From Sulfitobacter sp. EhC04 (lineage in GTDB: Bacteria; Pseudomonadota; Alphaproteobacteria; Rhodobacterales; Rhodobacteraceae): DNA of 64,000 nucleotides. The notes under the pieces are model-generated. The model was not told the DNA's origin, ran no database searches, and saw nothing but the letters and a program-made list of their open reading frames with translations. The position numbers were made by a program, and so were the translations under genes. The stretch spans positions 185,081 through 249,080 of the forward strand of contig NZ_LXYI01000001.1 in the NCBI RefSeq assembly GCF_001650875.1. The letters run 5' to 3'. This document shows, in pieces, positions 50,310 through 58,244 of the stretch; position 1 is the stretch's first letter; each line of letters starts with the position of its first letter.

Positions 50310-51790
50310 GGTTTGTCGATAACGTGGGTCGTGCCCGCGCCAAGGTCATGCGCTGAACTGCTGCCATCGGGCCAGGTGACCGTGACTTCGGCGCTCTCTG
50401 CCGCGCCCAGCCCGAAATGGCGCGGCAGCATCTGCCCGCCCGCATGACCGCCGCCGATCACCTGTTGCACAGATTGCCGCGCCGGTCCGGTGCGCAGGTC
50501 GATCACGGCACCGACCGCGTCGCGGTTGCCATTGCCCTGCTTCAGCGTGACGGCAAGCCAGTTGCCCGTGTCCGTGGTCACATTGCGATAGATCTCCAGC
50601 GGGGCGCGGCGGTTCAGCACCAGCAGGTCCAGCCGCCCGTCGCCGTCGAAATCGGCCAGCGCCGCACCACGCGACCGCTTGACAGTGGCCACCCCGGCCC
50701 GGGCCGCGCGTTCGGCAAAGGTGCCATCGGGCTGTTGCATCAGCAGGTTGTTGGGGTCGCGCGTGGCCAGCCCCGGCATCTGGTCCACATTGCCCTTGGC
50801 GATGAACAGATCGGCGCGGCCATCGTTATCCACATCACCGAATTCGGCATGCCAACCGGTCGAGGGGCGTCCGTCACCGCCGGTATGCGGCCGCTGGGCG
50901 TAGGTGCCGATGGCATAGGGCGCGGCGGCATAGGTGCCGTCGGGCTGTGCGATCTGCAACAACTGGTCCCCCATCGAGGTCAGCATCACCTCGTCCGCGC
51001 CATCCCCCGTGATATCGCGCGAGGCGATCCCCATGCCCCAAAGCGCCACGTTCTGCCAGCCGTCCTCAGGCCCCAGAAAACGGCGCTCTGCGATGTCCCA
51101 CATCTGTTCATGGCCGCCCTTGACGTAATAATGCCGGTCGTTGGAGATGCGCAGCGTCTGGCGGCGCCGCGCATCCCGTGCCGCCAGGATCGACAGGGGG
51201 CAGAAGCCCGGCGTGAGCGGTGTGGCCTCATATCCGCCCGCGACCGGGCGCAGGATCGTGTTTTCATCGCAGGCCTCGAAAGGGCCATCGGGGTCGCTGC
51301 GGTCCACGTAGTTGCCGATGGCCAGGGTCGGGCGGGTGTCGCCGCCTTCCCACCAGGCGGTGAAAGCGGTGCTCCACCGTGTATCGGTCGGCAGGCCCCA
51401 TTGTGTGGTGGCATCCTCAAAGCTGCAATCGGCACCGCCGCGCAGGGCGACATTCTCGCCCGCGCGCAACACGAAAAGGTCCATCCGCCCATCGGCATCC
51501 ATGTCGATCGGATAGGCCCCGGTGACGCCGGTCAGCGGGGGCAGGGGGGCCGCGTCAAACCAGAAATGACCCCGGTTGCGGATCAAGGTGGCGGGGGCGG
51601 CACCGCCTGCGGCAAAGATGTCGGGCAGGCTGTCGCCGTCACAATCAAACACGGCAACGCCACCGCCGACGAAGTGCTCCCATCCGCCGGTGTAGCTGTG
51701 ATCCGGCAGGGCGCTGGACATATCCTTGAACAGCGGGTCGGCCTGTGCCGCGGTGCCGATCAGGCAGGCCAGCAGGATTGCGCGTCTCAT
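50306..51790 (-). CDS. FG-GAP/VCBS repeat protein (CRTAC1-like, with ASPIC/UnbV domain)
   Basis: An exported beta-propeller protein of 494 aa with signal peptide MRRAILLACLIGTAAQA. It has several FG-GAP calcium-binding blades ('AVFDCDGDSLPDIFAAGG', 'IDMDADGRMDLFVLRAG', 'FGDVDNDGRADLFIAKGN', 'ADFDGDGRLDLLVLNRR') and a C-terminal UnbV/ASPIC region ('NWLAVTLKQGNGNRDAVGAVIDLRTG', 'HFGLGAAESAEVTVTWPDGSS'). Function is unknown; such proteins are extracellular or periplasmic and may bind ligands or proteins. It starts in a 4-bp overlap with the ROK gene stop, so it is translated with that regulator, and it converges on the peroxidase gene. Confidence 0.87.
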   Translation of the reverse strand: MRRAILLACLIGTAAQADPLFKDMSSALPDHSYTGGWEHFVGGGVAVFDCDGDSLPDIFAAGGAAPATLIRNRGHFWFDAAPLPPLTGVTGAYPIDMDADGRMDLFVLRAGENVALRGGADCSFEDATTQWGLPTDTRWSTAFTAWWEGGDTRPTLAIGNYVDRSDPDGPFEACDENTILRPVAGGYEATPLTPGFCPLSILAARDARRRQTLRISNDRHYYVKGGHEQMWDIAERRFLGPEDGWQNVALWGMGIASRDITGDGADEVMLTSMGDQLLQIAQPDGTYAAAPYAIGTYAQRPHTGGDGRPSTGWHAEFGDVDNDGRADLFIAKGNVDQMPGLATRDPNNLLMQQPDGTFAERAARAGVATVKRSRGAALADFDGDGRLDLLVLNRRAPLEIYRNVTTDTGNWLAVTLKQGNGNRDAVGAVIDLRTGPARQSVQQVIGGGHAGGQMLPRHFGLGAAESAEVTVTWPDGSSSAHDLGAGTTHVIDKP

Positions 51791-53052
51791 GTTGTTTCCC
51801 CTTCTCCGCCAATCAGCGTGTCGGTCAGCGCCGACAGCGCCAGCGCGGTGGCACCACGTGCCCAGACCAGATCGCCCCAGGCGTGGATCGCCACTTCGCA
51901 GGGGGCGCGGCCCTCTGACAGGGTCAGTTCCTGCATCTCTGTCAGCACTTCCGAGGCATAGAGGTAATCATACTGCATCCGCTCCCCGGACAGGATGATC
52001 AGCTCGGGGTCGAACAATTGCACGACATTTGACAGGCCGACCGACAAATACCGCCCCGCGCGTTCAAAGATGGTGCGGGCGGCGCGGTTCCCCGCCTTGG
52101 CATTCTGAAACAGGGTTTCAAGCAGCATCTGGTTGCTTTGTGGTGTGGCTGTCGCGGGGCCAAGGGCGGTCGCCGCCTCGCGGGCCAGCGCGTAGTCGGC
52201 CAGATAGGCCTCAAGACAGCCGCGTTGGCCACAACGGCACAGCGCGCCGTCAAGCTGCACCTTGGTGTGGCCCAGTTCCAGGCCCATGCCCCGCGCGCCG
52301 CGATAAAGCCGGTTGTTCAGCACCAGCCCCATGCCGACACCGTTTTCGATGGTCACCACCGCGAAATCGCTTTTCTGCCGCCCTTCACCAAACCACAGTT
52401 CCGCAAGTGTCAACATATTGGCGTCATTGTCGATGTAGACCGGCATGTCAAAACGGGTTGCGAACGCGGTGCGCAGGTTCTGGTCGCGCGCTGACAGCAG
52501 GGCCGACCATGCGATGGTGCCGGTGTCGAATTCGATGATGCCGGGCATGCCGATGCCAACGGCGCGAATGTCAGACAGGGCCTTTCCGCTTTCGGTCAAT
52601 ATCTGTTGGATCAACGCGTCGATTTCTTGCAGCAATTGCGGCATCGAATGTACGGCCTGGCTGGTGGGCAGCGCCGTATCCGCCAGCATGTTGCCTGCAA
52701 AATCGGTCAGGACGGCGGTGTGCCGGTTGTAGGACAGTTTGATCCCGATAACATGGGCCGCATCGGGAACGACCTGGAGCGCGACAGGCGGGCGTCCGCG
52801 CCCGGCCTCGCGGGTCATGCCGGTGACCTCGCGCAGCAATCCCGCGGTGATCAGGTCTGCCGTCAGGGTGGTGGCCGAACCCGCGCTGATATCCAGCGCG
52901 CGGGTGATGTCGGCCCTTGCGGCGGAACCGGATGCGCGTACATAATCGAAAATCTGGACGCGCAGCGGGGTATTCGCAGCCCGCCCTTTGCCCAGCTGCG
53001 GACCGCATCCCTTCAGCGGGTTCTCTGCGAGATCAGCTGTATGGCCATCCAT
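51787..53052 (-). CDS. ROK-family transcriptional regulator (XylR/NagC type)
   Basis: A 421-residue regulator. The N-terminal winged helix (about 20-85) includes 'LRVQIFDYVRASGSAARADITRALDISAGSATTLTADLI'. The ROK sugar-kinase-like domain follows, with the signature 'GLELGHTKV..' and zinc-binding 'CRCGQRGCLEAYLADYA' (about 250-280). The DNA-binding part makes it a regulator rather than a kinase. It is divergent from the xylose-type operon, so the natural inference is repression relieved by xylose or a related sugar. ATG 53052 is preferred; a TTG 30 bp upstream is possible. The stop overlaps the FG-GAP gene start. Confidence 0.88.
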   Translation of the reverse strand: MDGHTADLAENPLKGCGPQLGKGRAANTPLRVQIFDYVRASGSAARADITRALDISAGSATTLTADLITAGLLREVTGMTREAGRGRPPVALQVVPDAAHVIGIKLSYNRHTAVLTDFAGNMLADTALPTSQAVHSMPQLLQEIDALIQQILTESGKALSDIRAVGIGMPGIIEFDTGTIAWSALLSARDQNLRTAFATRFDMPVYIDNDANMLTLAELWFGEGRQKSDFAVVTIENGVGMGLVLNNRLYRGARGMGLELGHTKVQLDGALCRCGQRGCLEAYLADYALAREAATALGPATATPQSNQMLLETLFQNAKAGNRAARTIFERAGRYLSVGLSNVVQLFDPELIILSGERMQYDYLYASEVLTEMQELTLSEGRAPCEVAIHAWGDLVWARGATALALSALTDTLIGGEGETT

Positions 53053-53077
53053 AAATTCAGTCTCTAAACATAAATCA

Positions 53078-53089
53078 CCCAATATTGGG
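53078..53089. promoter_or_regulatory. Palindrome CCCAATATTGGG in the ROK leader
   Basis: A perfect 12-bp palindrome 26 bp upstream of the chosen ROK start, in the divergent ROK/xylF region. It is a candidate operator for autoregulation. The position is suggestive, but no binding consensus is known to me. Confidence 0.35.
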
Positions 53090-53163
53090 CCGGTATGTAT
53101 GATTTTGGCGAAGACTTTGGCGTTTGGGAAGAAAAAAATGTGAAAATTCGGGCGAAACGAGAA

Positions 53164-53190
53164 TTATTATTTTGACAGCTAAAATAAATT
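53164..53190. promoter_or_regulatory. AT-rich inverted repeat upstream of xylF, candidate ROK operator
   Basis: TTATTTT-GACAGCT-AAAATAA (53167-53187), with further partial A/T symmetry outside. It lies about 75 bp upstream of the xylF start. The style (AT arms around a short centre) resembles operators of NagC/XylR-type regulators. The assignment is inference from layout. Confidence 0.4.
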
Positions 53191-53260
53191 GAGCGACCTT
53201 ATTATCAGGGTCAACTGACTCGCCTCCTGCGCGACAGGGGGAATCATAAGGGAGGACGAC

Positions 53261-54292
53261 ATGTTCAAGAAAATGCTCGCGGCTGGCGTTGCGGTCGCAG
53301 GATTCACATCATTCGCCTGGGCGGATAGTCACAGCATGACGATCGGCGTGAGCTGGTCAAATTTTCAGGAAGAGCGGTGGAAGACGGATGAGGCCGCAAT
53401 CAAGGGCGCGTTGGAAGCTGCCGGTGCGACCTATGTCTCAGCCGATGCACAGTCATCTTCGGCCAAGCAGCTGTCGGACGTGGAAAGCCTGATCGCGCAG
53501 GGCGTCGACGCGCTGATCATCCTCGCGCAGGACAGCGCAGCGATTGGCCCGGCCATCAATGCGGCGGCAAACGAGGGTATTCCGGTTGTTGGTTATGACC
53601 GCCTGATCGAAGACGACCGCGCGTTCTATCTGACCTTCGACAACATCGAAGTGGGCCGGATGCAGGCCCGTGCCGTGTTTGCGGCACAGCCCGAAGGCAA
53701 CTATGTCATGATCAAGGGGTCGCCCACCGATCCGAACGCGGATTTCCTGCGTGGCGGCCAGCAGGAAGTGCTGCAGGAAGCGATTGACGCGGGCAAGATC
53801 ACCATCGTCGATGAAGCCTATACAGACGGCTGGCTGCCCGCCAACGCGCAGCGCAACATGGAGCAGATCCTGACCGCCAATGACAACAACGTCGACGCGG
53901 TTGTGGCGTCGAATGACGGCACCGCAGGTGGCGTTGTTGCCGCGCTGACGGCACAGGGCATGGAGGGCATCCCGGTTTCCGGTCAGGACGGCGACCACGC
54001 CGCGCTGAACCGCGTCGCCAAGGGGACGCAGACTGTCTCTGTCTGGAAGGACGCGCGCGAACTGGGCAAGGCTGCGGGTGAAATCGCCGTCCAACTGGCC
54101 GGTGGTGCCGACATGTCTGCCGTCGAAGGTGCGCAGGAATGGACATCGCCGGGTGGTTCTGTGCTGACGGCAAAGTTCCTCGCCCCCGTGCCGGTGACCG
54201 CCGACAACCTTAGCGTCGTGACCGACGCGGGCTGGATCACCCAGGAGGCCTTGTGCCAGGGCGTGACCGACGGTCCCGCACCCTGTAACTGA
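53261..54292 (+). CDS. xylF: D-xylose-type ABC transporter substrate-binding protein
   Basis: A periplasmic sugar-binding protein of 343 aa. The signal peptide is MFKKMLAAGVAVAGFTSFAWA (cleavage before DSHS). Type I binding-protein features: 'IGVSWSNFQEERWKTDEAAIKGALEAAGATYV', 'DVESLIAQGVDALIILAQDSAAI', 'VVGYDRLIEDDRAFYLTFDN', 'NYVMIKGSPTDPNADFLRGGQQEVL' and 'VVASNDGTAGGVVAAL'. These match XylF more closely than RbsB or galactose-binding homologues. GGGAGGA precedes the ATG. A strong stem-loop follows the stop, a common way to raise binding-protein mRNA above permease mRNA. Confidence 0.9.
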   Translation: MFKKMLAAGVAVAGFTSFAWADSHSMTIGVSWSNFQEERWKTDEAAIKGALEAAGATYVSADAQSSSAKQLSDVESLIAQGVDALIILAQDSAAIGPAINAAANEGIPVVGYDRLIEDDRAFYLTFDNIEVGRMQARAVFAAQPEGNYVMIKGSPTDPNADFLRGGQQEVLQEAIDAGKITIVDEAYTDGWLPANAQRNMEQILTANDNNVDAVVASNDGTAGGVVAALTAQGMEGIPVSGQDGDHAALNRVAKGTQTVSVWKDARELGKAAGEIAVQLAGGADMSAVEGAQEWTSPGGSVLTAKFLAPVPVTADNLSVVTDAGWITQEALCQGVTDGPAPCN

Positions 54293-54301
54293 TCGCGATC
54301 C

Positions 54302-54323
54302 GGGGGCGGCCCGCGCCGCCCCC
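54302..54323 (+). promoter_or_regulatory. Stem-loop between xylF and xylH
   Basis: GGGGGCGGC pairs with GCCGCCCCC over a 4-nt loop, 9 bp after the xylF stop and without a U-tract. It is a likely 3' mRNA stabiliser or attenuating hairpin inside the operon. Confidence 0.55.
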
Positions 54324-54429
54324 AATTCATTCATCTGCGCGCAGCGCAGGTTGATGCACACCCCCTATTTCCGCACCGCGCCATACCGCCCCTCAAGGGC
54401 CGGTCGCGCCATATGCGAAGGCCAGAGAC

Positions 54430-55731
54430 ATGACCGATTCCACAACAGACACACGGCCAAGCCCGACAGCCCCCAAGCGCAGCTTTCTCAACTCGCTTGA
54501 GATCGACACCCGTTTGCTGGGCATGATCGGGGCATTCGTGCTGGTGGCGCTGGTGTTCAACGTGCTGACCGAAGGGCGTTTCCTGACGCCGCGCAATATT
54601 TTCAACCTGACGATCCAGACGGCTTCGGTTGCGATCATGGCGACCGGGATGGTCTTTGTCATCGTCACGCGCCACATCGACCTGAGCGTCGGCGCGATCC
54701 TGGCGGCCTGTTCGGCGCTGATGGCCATGACGCAGGTGCGCTGGCTGCCCGGACTGGGGCTGGAGATCGGCCATTGGGCAATTCCGTGGATTGCGATCAC
54801 CGCCGGGGTGATCTTTGGCGGGATGATCGGGGCCTTCAACGGCTGGCTGATCGGCTACCAGGGCATCCCTGCCTTTATCGTGACGCTGGGCGGTTTCCTG
54901 ATCTGGCGCAACGTGGGCTGGTATCAGACCGCAGGCCAGACCATTGGACCGCTCGACAGTACCTTCATGACCTTCGGCGGCATCAACGGCACCCTTGGCG
55001 GGCCGCTCAGCTGGGGCTTGGGCATCATCGCGATTGTTGCCACCGTGATCCTGATCTTCAACGCGCGGCGGGTGAAGGTGGCACATGACTTCCCGGTCAA
55101 GCCGCTTTGGGCCGAGGTGACGCTGGCGGTGATTGCCACCGCTGCCATTGCGGGGTTCATCGCGATCCTGACCAACTATGGTGTGCCTGAACGCGTGGTG
55201 GCGCGGGACCCGGCAAAATACGGCTGCGAGGTTGCCGAGGGCTGCAACCCGGTTTACGGGCTGCCGATTTCGGTGTTGCTGCTGCTGGGCATCGCGGTGG
55301 TGATGACGGTGATTGCGCGGCGCACCCGCTTTGGCCGCTATATCTTTGCCACCGGCGGCAACCCGGATGCGGCGGAACTGTCGGGGATCAACACGCGGTT
55401 TCTGACAGTCAAGATATTTGCCCTGATGGGCGTGCTCTGCGCCATATCCGCCATCGTCGCCTCTTCGCGGCTGGCAAACCACTCCAACGACCTTGGCACG
55501 CTGGACGAATTGCGGGTGATTGCCGCAGCCGTGATTGGCGGCACCGCGCTGTCGGGGGGTATCGGCACGATATATGGTGCGATCCTCGGCGCGCTGATCA
55601 TGCAGTCGCTGCAATCGGGGATGGCCATGGTGGGCGTCGATGCGCCCTTGCAGAACATCGTGGTGGGCGCGGTGCTGGTCTTTGCCGTCTTCATCGACAT
55701 TCAGTATCGCAAGAGAGTGGGGGCGAAATGA
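54430..55731 (+). CDS. xylH: Sugar ABC transporter permease (XylH-like)
   Basis: A 433-residue inner-membrane protein of the BPD_transp_2 (ribose/xylose) family with about ten hydrophobic segments. 'SVAIMATGMVFVIVTRHIDLSVGAILAACSALMA' (about 70-103) and 'RYIFATGGNPDAAELSGINT' (about 300-320, the coupling-loop region) are family hallmarks. An extra cytoplasmic/periplasmic loop with two cysteines ('YGCEVAEGCNPVYGLPISV') lies near 265-285. It lies 137 bp after xylF and is followed by two small hairpins before xylG. Confidence 0.9.
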   Translation: MTDSTTDTRPSPTAPKRSFLNSLEIDTRLLGMIGAFVLVALVFNVLTEGRFLTPRNIFNLTIQTASVAIMATGMVFVIVTRHIDLSVGAILAACSALMAMTQVRWLPGLGLEIGHWAIPWIAITAGVIFGGMIGAFNGWLIGYQGIPAFIVTLGGFLIWRNVGWYQTAGQTIGPLDSTFMTFGGINGTLGGPLSWGLGIIAIVATVILIFNARRVKVAHDFPVKPLWAEVTLAVIATAAIAGFIAILTNYGVPERVVARDPAKYGCEVAEGCNPVYGLPISVLLLLGIAVVMTVIARRTRFGRYIFATGGNPDAAELSGINTRFLTVKIFALMGVLCAISAIVASSRLANHSNDLGTLDELRVIAAAVIGGTALSGGIGTIYGAILGALIMQSLQSGMAMVGVDAPLQNIVVGAVLVFAVFIDIQYRKRVGAK

Positions 55732-55767
55732 TGAAGCGGAGCACCAGCGATATTTCACCTGTTTTTC

Positions 55768-55830
55768 GCGCGCCTCTCGCGCGACACCTCAAATTTATTG
55801 CGCGCCTCTGGCGCGACACCTCAAACACAT
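55768..55830 (+). repeat. Two tandem 32-bp hairpin repeats between xylH and xylG
   Basis: GCGCGCCTCT, then CGCGCGACACCTCAAA, is repeated 32 bp later with CTCT-GG in place of CTCT-CG. Each copy folds into a short hairpin (stem about 5-7 bp, loop 3-5 nt). It lies within the 112-bp gap between co-directional transporter genes, so it may adjust mRNA processing or stability. Confidence 0.65.
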
Positions 55831-55843
55831 GGGGGCAACGTAG

Positions 55844-56593
55844 ATGACAACGCCTTTGGTCGAAATGAAAAACGTCTCCATCGCCTTTGGCGGGGTGCAG
55901 GCGGTCGATAATGTCAGCATCAGCCTGCACGCGGGCGAGGTCGTGGGCCTGCTGGGCCATAACGGTGCCGGGAAATCGACCCTGATCAAGATGCTGTCGG
56001 GGGCCTACAAGATGGATTCCGGCGAGATCTGGATTGAGGGTGAACGCGCCACGATCCATTCACCCCGCGACGCCCGCGACTATAATATCGAGACGATCTA
56101 CCAGACGCTTGCGCTGGCCGATAATCTGGATGCGGCGAGCAACCTGTTCCTGGGGCGCGAGTTGACCACCGGCCTGGGCTTTGTCGATGACGACCGGATG
56201 GAGGCCGAGACGCGCAAGATCATGGCGCGGCTCAACCCCAACTTCAAAAAACTGAAAGAGCCGGTGTCGGCCCTGTCGGGCGGGCAGCGCCAGTCGGTCG
56301 CGATTGCCCGCGCGGTCTATTTCAACGCGAAGATCCTGATCATGGATGAACCCACGGCGGCGCTGGGGGTGCATGAGACAGCGATGGTTGCGGAACTGAT
56401 CCAGGAGTTGAAGAAACAGGGGCTTGGCATCTTCCTGATCAGCCATGACACGCGTGAGATGATGGAACTTTGCGACCGCGTAGCTGTGATGAAGAACGGC
56501 CAGATGGTCGGGACTGAACGGGTCGAGGATGTGACCGAAGATGATATCCTGTCGATGATCATCCTGGGCAAGAACCCGCGCGAGGCGGCTTGA
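55844..56593 (+). CDS. xylG: Sugar ABC transporter ATP-binding protein, single-domain
   Basis: A 249-residue ABC ATPase. Walker A is '[16 protein letters not shown]' (about 36-51), the signature is '[17 protein letters not shown]' (about 143-159), Walker B is '[13 protein letters not shown]', and the switch His is in '[11 protein letters not shown]'. E. coli XylG has two fused ABC domains (about 500 aa). This protein has one, like FrcA-type ATPases, so a homodimer is expected. The stop overlaps the kinase start by 1 nt (TGATG). The symbol is given by operon position. Confidence 0.88.
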   Translation: MTTPLVEMKNVSIAFGGVQAVDNVSISLHAGEVVGLLGHNGAGKSTLIKMLSGAYKMDSGEIWIEGERATIHSPRDARDYNIETIYQTLALADNLDAASNLFLGRELTTGLGFVDDDRMEAETRKIMARLNPNFKKLKEPVSALSGGQRQSVAIARAVYFNAKILIMDEPTAALGVHETAMVAELIQELKKQGLGIFLISHDTREMMELCDRVAVMKNGQMVGTERVEDVTEDDILSMIILGKNPREAA

Positions 56594-58029
56594 TGTTCAT
56601 CGGCCTTGATCTAGGAACATCTTCGCTGAAGGCGATCCTGATGAACGATGCGCATGAGGTGCTGGCGGAACACGCGGTGCCGCTCAGCGTGCAGCGCCCC
56701 GGTGATGGCTGGTCCGAACAGGACCCGCAAAGCTGGTGCGATGCTGCTGTCACGGCGTTGCGGGCCCTGGTGTTTGCGCATGATTGTTCGGGCGTGACGG
56801 GCATTGGCCTGTCGGGGCATATGCATGGGGCAACGCTGATCGGTGCCGATGACACCCCGCTGCGCCCCTGTATGCTGTGGAACGATACCCGCAGTCATCT
56901 GCAGGCCGCCGCGATGGATGCTCAGGCACGGTTTCGCGATATCACCGGCAACATCGTGTTTCCCGGCTTTACCGCGCCCAAGGTCGAATGGGTGCGCCAG
57001 AATGAGCCAGGGATTTTTGACCGGATCGCAAAGGTGCTGTTGCCCAAGGACTATCTGCGCCTGTTCCTGACCGGGGAACATGTGTCGGAAATGTCAGATG
57101 CGGCGGGGACAGCCTGGCTGAATACCGGCGCGCGGGATTGGTCCGATGAATTGCTGGCGGGTTGCCATCTTGACCGCAACCAGATGCCGACGCTGGTCGA
57201 AGGGTCGGGGGTTTCGGGCCGGTTGCGTGCCGATCTTGCGGCAGACCTGGGCCTGCCGCGTGCGGTGGTCGCGGGCGGAGCCGGGGACAATGCGGCGGCG
57301 GCCATCGGGGCAGGGGTGGTGCGCGATGGCACCGCCTTCCTGTCGCTGGGCACATCTGGTGTGCTGTTCGCCGCCAACGACGGCTATCGCCCCGACCCCG
57401 AGACGGCGGTGCATACCTTCTGCCATGCGGTGCCGGAGACCTGGCACCAGATGGGGGTGATCCTTGCGGCAACCGATGCATTGGAATGGCTGTCGCGCCT
57501 GACCGGGCAATCCGCTGCCGATCTGACCCGCGATCTGGGGAGCGTGGAGGCACCGGGCAAGACCCTGTTCCTGCCCTATCTGGGCGGCGAACGCACGCCG
57601 CACAACGATGCGTCCATCCGGGGCCAGTTCCTGCATCTGGATCACGCCACCGATGCCCCTGCCGCGGCCCGTGCTGTGTTGCAAGGGGTCAGCTATGCCT
57701 TTGCCGACTGCAATCTTGCCCTGGGGGCAACCGGCACCCGGATCGAAAGCGCGCTGGCGCTGGGCGGCGGGGCACGGTCGGACCATTGGTTGGCGATGCT
57801 GGCAAGCACCTTGGGATTCCCGTTGGAGGTGCCGCAGGCGGGCGATTTCGGCGCGGCGCTGGGGGCGGCGCGTCTGGGCCAGATGGCGGCAACCGGGGCA
57901 GGTGCAGAGATTGCCGGCAAACCCCCGATCGCGCGCAGCGTTGAGCCCGACCCGGCCTTGACAGCGGCAATGGCGGATGGCCACGCGCGCTACCGTGCGG
58001 CCTATGCAATGGTCCGGGATATGGTCTGA
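56593..58029 (+). CDS. xylB: Xylulokinase
   Basis: Phosphorylates D-xylulose to xylulose-5-phosphate. A FGGY-family kinase of 478 aa. 'FIGLDLGTSSLKAILMN' is the phosphate-1 loop (about 2-18), 'GIGLSGHMHGATLIGAD' contains the sugar-binding H-G motif (about 76-92), 'MLWNDTRS' follows, 'GGAGDNAAAAIGAG' and 'SLGTSGVLF' form the adenosine side, and 'LALGGGARSDHWLAMLASTLG' is the FGGY signature region. ATG 56593 overlaps the xylG stop. Last gene of the operon; no xylA (xylose isomerase) gene is present in the window. Confidence 0.93.
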   Translation: MFIGLDLGTSSLKAILMNDAHEVLAEHAVPLSVQRPGDGWSEQDPQSWCDAAVTALRALVFAHDCSGVTGIGLSGHMHGATLIGADDTPLRPCMLWNDTRSHLQAAAMDAQARFRDITGNIVFPGFTAPKVEWVRQNEPGIFDRIAKVLLPKDYLRLFLTGEHVSEMSDAAGTAWLNTGARDWSDELLAGCHLDRNQMPTLVEGSGVSGRLRADLAADLGLPRAVVAGGAGDNAAAAIGAGVVRDGTAFLSLGTSGVLFAANDGYRPDPETAVHTFCHAVPETWHQMGVILAATDALEWLSRLTGQSAADLTRDLGSVEAPGKTLFLPYLGGERTPHNDASIRGQFLHLDHATDAPAAARAVLQGVSYAFADCNLALGATGTRIESALALGGGARSDHWLAMLASTLGFPLEVPQAGDFGAALGAARLGQMAATGAGAEIAGKPPIARSVEPDPALTAAMADGHARYRAAYAMVRDMV

Positions 58030-58081
58030 CGGATGCTGCTTGATCCCCATTTATGACTTTCTGACCGCTATGCCGCATGCG

Positions 58082-58125
58082 CCGGAGTTTTTGAAAACTC
58101 CGGTTCGTTTTCTTTGAAGAAAACG
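58082..58125. repeat. Twin-hairpin intergenic repeat, copy 3
   Basis: CCGGAGTTTT/AAAACTCCGG (2-nt loop, 58082-58103), then TT, then CGTTTTCTTTGAAGAAAACG (58106-58125). It lies directly next to the stop codon of the decayed iorA 3' end. Confidence 0.7.
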
Positions 58126-58198
58126 TCACGCTGCCAGCCGGGTTTCGACCTCGGCGCGGACCTGCCCGGTCACCCTTCCTTGGCCGGGCCATGCCGCG
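58126..58198 (-). pseudogene. Relic of a second iorA 3' end
   Basis: This minus-strand stretch aligns with the last roughly 70 bp of iorA at an offset of 119 bp, including the stop codon at the same place (58126 versus 58245). Its final residues would read VRAEVETRLAA against VRAEVEARLAA in the intact gene. Most codon differences in that part are synonymous. Further in, a 1-nt deletion breaks the frame. It is followed by its own twin-hairpin copy, so a whole '3' end plus hairpins' unit is present twice. Confidence 0.75.
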
Positions 58199-58200
58199 CG

Positions 58201-58244
58201 CCGGAGTTTTTGAAAACTCCGGTCCGTTTTCTTTGAAGAAAACG
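58201..58244. repeat. Twin-hairpin intergenic repeat, copy 4
   Basis: It has the same two hairpins as copy 3, with one base different in the spacer (TC for TT). It touches the iorA stop codon at 58245, so it probably terminates or stabilises the iorA transcript. Confidence 0.7.
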
